64,000 nt of DNA from Tritrichomonas musculus (Eukaryota; Parabasalia; Tritrichomonadida; Tritrichomonadidae): NCBI GenBank assembly GCA_039105265.1, contig JAPFFF010000001.1, forward strand, positions 7,626,001 through 7,690,000. Reading direction: 5' to 3'. Position 1 is the first letter of the stretch, and every line of letters starts with the position of its first letter. The position numbers and the translations under genes are program-made. Below the pieces are notes generated by a model, which was not told the DNA's origin, did not search any database, and saw only the letters and a program-made list of their open reading frames with translations. Of this stretch, positions 52,374 through 61,010 are shown piece after piece.

Positions 52374-52589
52374 CTACTTTCATAAATTTTATATAAATCA
52401 TCAATTGAAAATTTTGTTGAAATACTTGAAAAATGAATGACATCAGAAAACTGATTGAAATTTCATTCAAATTTTTATTCATTGAAACATAATTAAAACA
52501 GTTTTTCATGAAATCAGGTATAAATAAATCATTTTAAATGATTTTGGAATAAAATTTGATTATTGAAATGAAATAAAAATATTAAGATT

Positions 52590-52700
52590 TTAAATTGATT
52601 TTGTATTTACATTAATTTTTAAATGACTTAATAATAGTTTAACAATTTCAGGATTTTCCTTTTCAACAGCAATATGCAATGCTGTTTTATGAACAAAAAC
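52590..52700 (-). pseudogene. Orphan ankyrin segment b
   Basis: Exactly 37 codons: 'VFVHKTALHIAVEKENPEIV', then 'KLLLSHLKINVNTKSI' and TAA (52590-52592). One full ankyrin repeat. It has the same length, start context and stop position as segment a. AT-rich spacer rich in TTGAAAT/ATTTCATT units lies on both sides. Confidence 0.7.
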
Positions 52701-53208
52701 AAATTGAAAACTTTATTAAAATTTAGTTTTGTGAATCATATAAATACTATTTTTGATTCGAAACTAGATAAGAATGGTTTAAATGTTAAACTGTTTCCAA
52801 ATGATTGATTTGAAACTTTATTTGAATTGTTTTGATTATAAAACATTATTTGAAATAGATTGATTTGAAATTAGATTCGAAAATAAGATTTTGAATGTAA
52901 TTCAAATTTTCAATTAAAAAACATCATTTTAATTGATGATGTGAAACGACATTTAATTTTTTGATATATGAAATTCCATTCAAAAAAATTAATTATTTTA
53001 AATGTCATTAAAAAGGAATTGATCTCCAAATTTCAGGAGAAATTGATTTATTTAGAAACGTCGTAAAAAAATCGATTAATTCAAATTTTATAAATTGGCA
53101 ATTATTTGAAATTATATTCAAACATTGAATTTTTGAATGAAATTAATGAAGTTATTGAAATTTTATTAAATTAACAATGCTTGTAAATTTCATAAATGAT
53201 TCAATGCT

Positions 53209-53319
53209 TTAAATTGATATAATATTAACATCAGTTTCTGGTTTTGATAACAAAAGTCGAACAATTTCAATATTTCCTTTTCTAACTGCTGCATGTAATG
53301 CTGTATTATGAAAAAAATC
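53209..53319 (-). pseudogene. Orphan ankyrin segment a
   Basis: Exactly 37 codons: 'DFFHNTALHAAVRKGNIEIV', then 'RLLLSKPETDVNIISI' and TAA (53209-53211). One full ankyrin repeat between the DUF3447 frame and segment b. The bases around the stop (ATATCAATTTAAA) match segment b (AAATCAATTTAAA) closely. Confidence 0.7.
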
Positions 53320-53783
53320 AAAAAGCAAATTTTATACAAACAATGAAATCGAAATAGTATTTTATAACATATTAAGTGAACACAATTTAAACAAATAATA
53401 GATAAGAATTATATTAAATTAAGCCAAAAAAATTACATTACAAATTTTCTCAAAATTTCATTGAAAAAAAGGATAGAATTTCATAAAAATAATTGACAAT
53501 GAATATAATTGAAGTAATTGAAGATGAATATCATTGAAGAAATTGATGCTGAATATCATTAGAAATCAAATTGAAATTTCTTCATAAGTTGTAATTCTAA
53601 AATTTCATTCAAACAAGTATTTATTGAAATTTCATCCAAATTATTGAAATTTTGAATTGCGTTAATGAATTTGATTGACAAACACAATTAACATAGTAAT
53701 TTAAGAATCATATTAGAAATATTTAGTTTTAGGAATTTCATACATTTTTTTTTTTTAATTTGGAATTTCATTACCAAATTCAA

Positions 53784-54893
53784 TCAAATTATTCTTGAGT
53801 TAATTTTGGTCAAAATATCAGTTGTTTCAAGAAAAAGATCAACAAGTGATAAATAATCATATCTGCATAAATAATAAAATAATAATTCATTACTCAAATT
53901 ATTTTCAGAATTATAGTAATAATCATGCATTTTAAGATGATATAAAAACAAATCATCTTGTTGCTTTTGAGTACAAATATTTTGAATTAAATAATCGGTT
54001 ATGTCATCATGATGACATTTGATTGATTCCATAAGACATTCTGTATAAGTAATATCGATTGGTTTAATATGATTTTCTTCAAGAAAATGAATTATTTCGG
54101 GATTTTTGCCATGAATCGCATAAATCCACAATGATTGATTCAATTCAATTCCATTCAAAAATAAATATTTCAAAATTTGAATTGATCCGAAGAATGCTGC
54201 ATATTCAATTATTGTCAATTCTTTATCTAATAAAAAAGAATTTGTTTCAAATATTGATTGTTTAATTATTGCTGAAAGTGGGAAGTTTGCTTGATTTGTA
54301 TATGAAACAAATTCATCAATCGAATCATTTCGAATTATTTCATAAATAAATGAGTCATTTTCACCAGCTTTTCTTTTATTCTCAAAAATAATTTCATTTT
54401 GGTACTTTTCAGCAATTTCCTCATTAATTATTTGTCTTGTTTCATCATTAATGAAGTTTTTAATTTCTTTAAAAAAAAAATAATCATAATTATATTCTCG
54501 ATATTTTTTTTCATGCATCATCGTTAATGCAATTGATTCATTAACCAATACAATTTTATTCTCAAATAGAAATAAAAGGATTCGTTTGTTGCTTTTAAAG
54601 ACATTAAATATTTCATAATTTGAAAAAAATTGCAAAATTTCATCTTTGAAATGTAAAAGAATTCGATAAATTTTAGAAAAAAAATGTGTAGAACGATGAT
54701 GATTATTTGATATTTTCGATATTAGATGTAGTAGTTCTTTCAAATCGTTGCGATTCTCTATATTGTTTTCAGATTCTTTCAATTGCAATATAAAATTATG
54801 AAAATCAGCATCAGTATTACTTTCATTTTCTATAAAATCAAGCAAAATGCTACGTATATTCATTTTTTGATCAAAAAATTCAGCAATATTCAT
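53784..54893 (-). CDS. DUF3447/ankyrin-type protein
   Basis: A 369-residue protein from ATG 54893. Residues about 1-190 are helical and charged. Residues about 205-300 carry the DUF3447 core found in large trichomonad ankyrin families: 'IIEYAAFFGSIQILKYLFLN', 'GIELNQSLWIYAIHGKNPEI', 'IHFLEENHI' and 'ESIKCHHDDITDYLI'. The last 40 residues ('NELLFYYLCRYDYLSLVDLF') begin an ankyrin repeat that is cut by a stop at the usual repeat border. Family members normally continue with many ankyrin repeats; here three single repeats follow at 53209-53319, 52590-52700 and 52236-52373, each set off by non-coding spacer. It is either a shortened gene with a decayed tail or one with unusual removed segments. 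Confidence 0.8.
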   Translation of the reverse strand: MNIAEFFDQKMNIRSILLDFIENESNTDADFHNFILQLKESENNIENRNDLKELLHLISKISNNHHRSTHFFSKIYRILLHFKDEILQFFSNYEIFNVFKSNKRILLFLFENKIVLVNESIALTMMHEKKYREYNYDYFFFKEIKNFINDETRQIINEEIAEKYQNEIIFENKRKAGENDSFIYEIIRNDSIDEFVSYTNQANFPLSAIIKQSIFETNSFLLDKELTIIEYAAFFGSIQILKYLFLNGIELNQSLWIYAIHGKNPEIIHFLEENHIKPIDITYTECLMESIKCHHDDITDYLIQNICTQKQQDDLFLYHLKMHDYYYNSENNLSNELLFYYLCRYDYLSLVDLFLETTDILTKINSRII

Positions 54894-55000
54894 GATTTAA
54901 TTCGAAAATTTTATGAAAATTTGATATAAAAATGTGAAAATTTTATTCATCGTTATTCTGAAAAAGTTGTATTAATCATATTTTATTTACAATATAAAAC

Positions 55001-57259
55001 ATGCTCTTTCTTTTAGTAGGGCTTTCTCTGTCATCAATTACTTTCAATGAAAGTAGTAAAATATTCCATCTTGACACAGCAAAGTCATCATATCAAATTA
55101 TTATAGGAACATTAAATTATCTAGTGCATTTATATTACGGAAAGCGTGTTGATGACGATCTTACACAAATGAATTATCTTTTTTCTCGTAATTTGGATAC
55201 ATTCCCTTATGAAATAGGTTATATAGGCGTTCAATTCTCGCTTGACTCTGCTTTACAAGAGTATCCTTCCTTTGGCACAGGAGATTTTCGAATTCCAGCT
55301 TTTTCAGCATATAATTGGAATGGTACATCTTCTGTTATTCTTAAATATAAAACGCATACCATCCAACGCAACGTCAAAAAACCATCTATTCCTGGTCTTC
55401 CACATGCTACATCAGATAGCAATATAGATATACTTGATATTGAACTCGAAGATACTTTCAACCAACTTTCAGTTCATCTTTTTTATGCAGTATTTGAAGA
55501 GAAAGATATAATTACTCGTTGGACATCAATAACAAACAATAATGAAGTTGGTAGTTCAAAAGATATTACAATTACTCGTGCAATGTCAGCATGCCTTGAT
55601 TTTCATGAATCAAAATTCGACCTCCTCACTTTGTCAGGTGCATATAACTCAGAACGATACATTGATCGTAAACCACTTTCACGTGGACGAGTTACATTTG
55701 ATTCTGTTAGAGGAGCTTCATCACATCAACAAAATCCAGTGATCATGCTATCTGACAAAAACGCTGATGAAAAAACGGGTAATGTTATAAGTGCTAGTTT
55801 AGTTTATTCTGGCAATTTTGCAATAGAAGTTGAGGTTGATCAATCTGATCAAACACGTTTAAATATTGGTATTAATCCCAACCAATTTAGATATATAATT
55901 CATCCAAATGAAACATTTTACACCCCAGAAGTTATTTTAGCTTTTAGTGATCAAGGATTTGGTGAAATATCAAGAAAAATGCATCGATTTGTTCGTGAAA
56001 ATATAATGCAAAGCGAATGGAAAAATAAGAGAAAGCCAATTTTAATTAACTCATGGGAAGCAGCTTACTTCAATTTTGATGATGATAAGTTAATTGATAT
56101 GGCAAAAGATGCATCAAAGCTTGGCATCGAACTATTCGTTCTTGATGATGGCTGGTTTGGACACAGAGATAATGATAATTCATCATTAGGTGACTGGTAT
56201 GTTAACAGAAACAAAATCAAGAAAGGAATGGGAAATTTAGCAAAAGAAATAAATAATTTAGGCATGATGTTTGGTTTATGGTTCGAGCCAGAAATGATAA
56301 ATGAAGATTCAGATCTATTCCGTGCTCATCCTGAATTTGCAATGCGAATTCCAGGTAGAAATCCTCAACTTGGAAGAAATCAACTTGTTCTTGATTTCAC
56401 CAATCCAGACGTTGTTGATAATATTTACAAACAAATGACAGATATTTTAGATAATGCAAATATTTCGTACGTTAAATGGGACATGAATCGTCAAATTACT
56501 GATCTTTTCTCTTTTACGCTTCCTCCTGAGCAGCAAGGTGAAATATTTCACCGCTATATTCTCAATCTCTACGACCTCCTTGATCGTCTCTTAAATAGAT
56601 ATCCTCATCTGCTCATTGAAGGATGCAGTAGCGGAGGAGGAAGATTCGATCTCGGTCTTCTTTACTACTCTCCTCAATATTGGACATCAGATGATACTGA
56701 TCCAATTGAAAGAATAAAAATTCAATATGGAACATCAATGATCTACCCAGCATCATCAATGGGTGCTCATGTTTCGGTTTCTCCAAACCACCAAACTGGA
56801 AGATCAACTCCTTTTGAAACCAGAGCTATAGTTGCAATGAGTGGAACATTCGGTTATGAGCTTGATACAAGAAATCTCGCCGAGGAAGATCGAAATAAAG
56901 TTATTGAGCAAAACTCTTACTACAACAAATATTACGATTTGGTTCAATTTGGTGATCTTTATCGCCTTTTATCTCCTTTCGAAAGTCATTACTTTTGTGC
57001 TTGGATGTTTGTTAATGAAGATAAATCAAGAGCCCTTTTAAATGTTTTTAAGATATTAACAAGAGTTGATATTACTTTTATCGTTTTGAAACTTGACGGA
57101 TTAAATCCTTCAAAAATTTATACCATTAATGGCATGTACGATGGCCAATGTTTCTCAGGTGCCTCATTAATGAATGCGGGAATCATAATATCAACAAGTA
57201 GAGATGATTACAATTCTAATCAATATGAAATTGTTGAAGTGAAAAATAATAAATATTGA
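55001..57259 (+). CDS. GH36 alpha-galactosidase, probably secreted or lysosomal
   Basis: A 752-residue retaining alpha-galactosidase that should release terminal alpha-galactose from melibiose- or raffinose-type sugars and galactosides. Residues 1-15 (MLFLLVGLSLSSITF) look like a signal peptide. A beta-supersandwich domain fills about 15-330. The (beta/alpha)8 barrel follows with 'FVLDDGWFGHRD' near 377, 'GLWFEPEMI', 'YVKWDMNRQ' with nucleophile D494, 'GCSSGGGRFDLGLLYYSPQ' near 546, and 'YWTSDDTDPIER' with acid/base D564 or D565. 'MGAHVSVSPNHQTGR' follows. The C-terminal beta domain ends at about 752. Sequence and length match bacterial (Firmicute-type) GH36 better than eukaryotic GH27, pointing to gene transfer. 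It diverges from the ankyrin-type gene by 107 bp. Confidence 0.95.
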   Translation: MLFLLVGLSLSSITFNESSKIFHLDTAKSSYQIIIGTLNYLVHLYYGKRVDDDLTQMNYLFSRNLDTFPYEIGYIGVQFSLDSALQEYPSFGTGDFRIPAFSAYNWNGTSSVILKYKTHTIQRNVKKPSIPGLPHATSDSNIDILDIELEDTFNQLSVHLFYAVFEEKDIITRWTSITNNNEVGSSKDITITRAMSACLDFHESKFDLLTLSGAYNSERYIDRKPLSRGRVTFDSVRGASSHQQNPVIMLSDKNADEKTGNVISASLVYSGNFAIEVEVDQSDQTRLNIGINPNQFRYIIHPNETFYTPEVILAFSDQGFGEISRKMHRFVRENIMQSEWKNKRKPILINSWEAAYFNFDDDKLIDMAKDASKLGIELFVLDDGWFGHRDNDNSSLGDWYVNRNKIKKGMGNLAKEINNLGMMFGLWFEPEMINEDSDLFRAHPEFAMRIPGRNPQLGRNQLVLDFTNPDVVDNIYKQMTDILDNANISYVKWDMNRQITDLFSFTLPPEQQGEIFHRYILNLYDLLDRLLNRYPHLLIEGCSSGGGRFDLGLLYYSPQYWTSDDTDPIERIKIQYGTSMIYPASSMGAHVSVSPNHQTGRSTPFETRAIVAMSGTFGYELDTRNLAEEDRNKVIEQNSYYNKYYDLVQFGDLYRLLSPFESHYFCAWMFVNEDKSRALLNVFKILTRVDITFIVLKLDGLNPSKIYTINGMYDGQCFSGASLMNAGIIISTSRDDYNSNQYEIVEVKNNKY

Positions 57260-57292
57260 AGTTTTTATCATAAATAGATTTCCTAATCACAA

Positions 57293-57315
57293 TTTTATTA
57301 TTATTATTATTATTT
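57293..57315. repeat. (ATT)n microsatellite after the alpha-galactosidase gene
   Basis: About seven ATT triplets begin about 34 bp past the alpha-galactosidase stop codon, in transcript sense. Confidence 0.85.
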
Positions 57316-57420
57316 TGTATATTTAAACATTCTGAAAAGATTGATGCCCTCATAATCAGCCAAATCTAATATTCAAATATCACTCTCAAAAAGTTCTTGA
57401 TTTCATTTTATTATCACAAA

Positions 57421-57933
57421 ATGAGTCAAGGAGTTGTTGTTACCACAAAAGATAACTTAAGAGATTTTGTTCAAAAAGATGAAAAAGAAATTATTATTCG
57501 TGGTAAGCTTGCAGAAACTGTTCATAAATCACAAAAATTAAGAAAAGCTGGAGTGATTGCTTTATTTATCTTGGCAATTTCGTTATTAGTTGTTCCTTGT
57601 GTTAAATTATGCCTGCTTCCTAAAATTCAAACATTTACATCTGATCTTGACGATCAAAATTATCAATCACGTTCAGGTAGTTATTCAAATGATATAAATC
57701 GTCGTCGAAATAGATTAACATCAGCATATGAAGATAATAAAAAGGAAAATTCATTAAATCCTATTGAAACTATAACCGAATATACCAAAAAAGAAATTAT
57801 ATCTATTAATCTCGGATTGGGATTACTTGTTATCTTAAGTATATGCTCTTTGCTGCATAAAATAATTAGTAAATATGACGAAATTCTATTTAAAGTTGAT
57901 GGAAAAGTTGAAGTCCATTTAGTTCACAAATGA
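57421..57933 (+). CDS. Small two-pass membrane protein, unknown
   Basis: A 170-residue protein from ATG 57421 (MSQGVVVTTKDNLRDFVQKD); an upstream TTG eight codons earlier is ignored. TM1 is at about 44-66 ('AGVIALFILAISLLVVPCVK') and TM2 at about 126-148 ('IISINLGLGLLVILSICSLL'). A polar loop of about 60 residues with an RRRNR cluster lies between. N- and C-terminal tails contain similar short beta-like strands ('EKEIIIRGKLAETV' and 'EILFKVDGKVEVHLV'). No family recognised. A long N-terminal signal is absent, so both tails probably face the same side. Confidence 0.75.
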   Translation: MSQGVVVTTKDNLRDFVQKDEKEIIIRGKLAETVHKSQKLRKAGVIALFILAISLLVVPCVKLCLLPKIQTFTSDLDDQNYQSRSGSYSNDINRRRNRLTSAYEDNKKENSLNPIETITEYTKKEIISINLGLGLLVILSICSLLHKIISKYDEILFKVDGKVEVHLVHK

Positions 57934-59428
57934 TTTATTTAATACTTAATTGTACGATCATGTTGTGTTCCATAAATTCATATAATTGTTAATATATCTT
58001 TTATCAATCCTATTTCCAAATATTCAAAAAAAATATATTAAAATATGTTTAACTAGTATCTAATTCCCATAAGTGTATATGCTGATCTTTATCATTTATT
58101 TACTATGAAAAGATTTTTGTTTTTACAATATTATAGAGAAATCGTAATAGCCCGTGGCGGTTTAGGTCAATATTGACCTTGTATCGTACCATAGAAAACT
58201 ATAAATATTTTAAAGAGGTTTGATCACTTTTTTCTGTTAAAATATCTCAAAGAAAAAGAAATATTAACTAAAACAAATAATAAAATTTAAAACTACAAAA
58301 TAATATATAAATGAGAAAATGAAAAAGAATTTAAAAAACAAAAGCAAACCATGTTATTGCATCATAATTTATTCGATATAATTAGGTATGTTTTATTGAA
58401 TAATTTCATTAAGTAAATACTAAAAATACTTTTTATTGCAATAATTTAAAAAAATCAAGTTCATATTAGAAAATCAACAAGCTTTGCACCAATTTTGTGA
58501 TAAAATACAATAATCAGTTTTATTAGACAAGCGTAAAAGCACATTTGACGTATTTGTGTTCTTTTTGTGAGAAGTGTGATCATATATATATATATCTTCA
58601 AAATTTGAAGCTAAATATTGTTTTCTTTTTCATCTTTTGCTCTCAATTTATTTTATTGGATCGGTAATACCAGCATTATGCTCTTAAAAGCAGGAAATAA
58701 GGGAAATTTAGACAACGATTTTAATAAAAATTGGAAATTGCAATATGAAGTTTTTTTTTCTTCTTCTTTATTGAACATATAATGCCTGTAATGCTGTGAA
58801 ATGGTGTTTATTTGTATAAAAACCTCGAATACTTACTTTTTAAATTGTAAAATTATTAAGATATTATGTCAAATAAGCTTTCAAAAAAATTGAGAGTAAA
58901 AAATCCAAAAAGTTAAAAAATAAAGATTAACAAAAATGGATTAGAAAAAAATATTATTTTTCTTTTTAGCAATTCTAAAATAATATGGATTTTTAGAAAC
59001 TGCTATGGAAGTAAGCTTTAATTAAGGTAGACATATATTCATATTTTCATTTGATTTTCTTATATTTTCGTTTTAAAAAATCAAAAAATTCTGAAAGGTA
59101 TTCAAAAAAGTTACGAATTATTGGGAGAGGAGGGTAATGATATTTTATCGGAAAATAACCGTTACTGGAGAGGATCGATACACAACCCTGTATTAACTAT
59201 TTTTTTTTTTTTTTTTTTTTTTTTGCCTATAGTTGGAATATGACAGTAATTTGTTCTCCAAATGTATCGTTATTTATTTTGAAAATTTGTTGACTTAGTT
59301 GGTCAGAGTTCATCAATTTATGTAAACTTTTTCAATGTATTTACATAAAATTTTGAGAAGATTGAAAAAGTCATTATTTCTATTTAAATATCTCATTTAT
59401 AACTTTTTTGATATTTTTTTATCTAAAA
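57934..59428. other. Gene-poor region, 1.5 kb
   Basis: AT-rich DNA between two rightward genes. It contains the second copy of the 26-bp palindrome-bearing repeat (58164-58189), an (AT)n run near 58583-58594 and a 25-base T run at 59200-59224. No supported frame or RNA gene. Confidence 0.6.
58164..58189 (-). repeat. 26-bp dispersed repeat, copy B
   Basis: Exact reverse complement of 41781-41806, including the palindrome GGTCAATATTGACC, followed by GTATCGTAC. It lies in gene-poor DNA. Confidence 0.85.
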
Positions 59429-60754
59429 ATGAATGGGAAATGTTTCCGCCTTCACCGTGATCGAATTATTTCAATCCTCAAGCAGGGAGGGCTTGAACAT
59501 AGTATAGTTTATATGCCTTCTCCAACTGAACCCAAAGAACTATTTACAGAATCAGAACTACCATTCGTTCAAGAAGGAATCTTTTTTTGGCTAACAGGTT
59601 GGGAGCACCCTTCATCCTCATTAATTATGGATATCCGAAACAATAAATCCATCCTCATTACACCAAAATATGATCAAGAATATGAAACATGGTATGGAAA
59701 AGCTCCAACAAATGAAGAGATTATTGAGCAAACTGGTGTTGATGAAGTGCTTCAAGGAGCTAAAAGTAATGATATTCTTCACACTCTTCAGAAAAAAGTT
59801 AAAGCAAAGCATCGCTTATTAGCTTTTAAACTTACTCCTCAATTACCTATAGATGACATAGGTACTCTTGTTTGTGCGGTTTCAATTGCACGTCGAACTA
59901 AATTTGATCATGAAATTAAAATGCTTCGAAAAGCGTCAACTGTTTCTTCAAAAGCTTTAATTAAAGTCATGAACTTCTGCAAGCCAGAAATCCCCGAAAG
60001 TCATCTTGAAGCAGCATTTTTATTCCATGGTACTCTTCTTGGAGGGAGAGGCTTGTCATTCCCAACTATTGCAGCATCTGGACATAACGGTGCTCATTTG
60101 CACTATACTGAAAATAGAGATATTACACATGATGGAGATATGGTTCTTTTTGACTGTGGTTTATTTGTAGATCATTATGCAGGTGATATTACACGAACTT
60201 TTCCAGTGAATGGAAAATTTAGTGAAATTCAAAAAGTTGTTTATGATGCTCTTTTAGTCGCTCAGTGCGAATTGATTGAATTTGTCAAACCAGGAATTAC
60301 TTTATATCAACTTGATGAGCAACTCTTCACACATATTTTTAGTATTCTTAAGCAGATAGGTGTTGTTGAACAAACAACGCCTTTTAATCCAGATATTGCT
60401 TCTCTTTTCTGTCCTCATTCTATATCTCATCATATCGGAGTTAGCGTTCATGATTGGTCTTATTATGAAGGAAAAACACTTATTAAGTACAATCCATTAG
60501 AAGCATTCATGCTGGAGCCAAATATGATTATCAGCATTGAACCTGGAATTTATTTTAATAAAATTTCACTCCAAAGATCAAAAGCAGATCCAAAGTACAA
60601 AGATGTCAATTTTGACAAAGCTATAGAATATTCTAATACAGTTTGTGCAATTCGGATTGAAGATGACGTCTTAGTTACCAAAGAAGGTCATGAAGTTCTA
60701 ACTGCATTGTGTCCTAAGACAACAAAAGAAATCGAAGAAATAATGGCTCACTGA
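59429..60754 (+). CDS. Xaa-Pro dipeptidase (prolidase), M24B
   Basis: A 441-residue cytosolic metallopeptidase that cleaves X-Pro dipeptides. The start is ATG 59429 (MNGKCFRLHR); a TTG seven codons upstream is rejected. Residues 1-155 are the aminopeptidase-P-type N-domain ('EGIFFWLTGWEHPSSSLIMD'). The pita-bread domain (about 160-430) has the dinuclear metal site: D242 ('MVLFDCGLF'), D253 ('YAGDITRTF'), H334 ('ISHHIGVSVHD'), E371 ('ISIEPGIYF') and E411 ('IRIEDDVLV'). All five ligands are present, so it should be active. Layout and length fit PEPD-like eukaryotic prolidases. It converges on the M20-like gene (256 bp). Confidence 0.95.
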   Translation: MNGKCFRLHRDRIISILKQGGLEHSIVYMPSPTEPKELFTESELPFVQEGIFFWLTGWEHPSSSLIMDIRNNKSILITPKYDQEYETWYGKAPTNEEIIEQTGVDEVLQGAKSNDILHTLQKKVKAKHRLLAFKLTPQLPIDDIGTLVCAVSIARRTKFDHEIKMLRKASTVSSKALIKVMNFCKPEIPESHLEAAFLFHGTLLGGRGLSFPTIAASGHNGAHLHYTENRDITHDGDMVLFDCGLFVDHYAGDITRTFPVNGKFSEIQKVVYDALLVAQCELIEFVKPGITLYQLDEQLFTHIFSILKQIGVVEQTTPFNPDIASLFCPHSISHHIGVSVHDWSYYEGKTLIKYNPLEAFMLEPNMIISIEPGIYFNKISLQRSKADPKYKDVNFDKAIEYSNTVCAIRIEDDVLVTKEGHEVLTALCPKTTKEIEEIMAH

Positions 60755-61010
60755 ATGTTTTCATCATAACAATTATTTTATTTATTTATAGATATAATAA
60801 ATTAGATTGTACCAAATACTAATAGTTATGAATGAATCAAGGAGAAATTTTCTTAACTAAAGCAAGTAAGTATAGCCAAAGGAGAGTGAGCAAAAAAAAA
60901 AAAATTATTATTATTTTATACGTAATATTTAATATATATTTTAGCATATATATAAAAAAAAATTTATTAATAAATCAAACATTCCTTTCCATTTTTTTTT
61001 TTTTTTTTTT

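Noticed and set aside
52374-53783. Ordinary spliceosomal introns between ankyrin segments
   Set aside because: Joining at available GT and AG positions does not keep frame and the known Trichomonas branch and 3' motif is absent.
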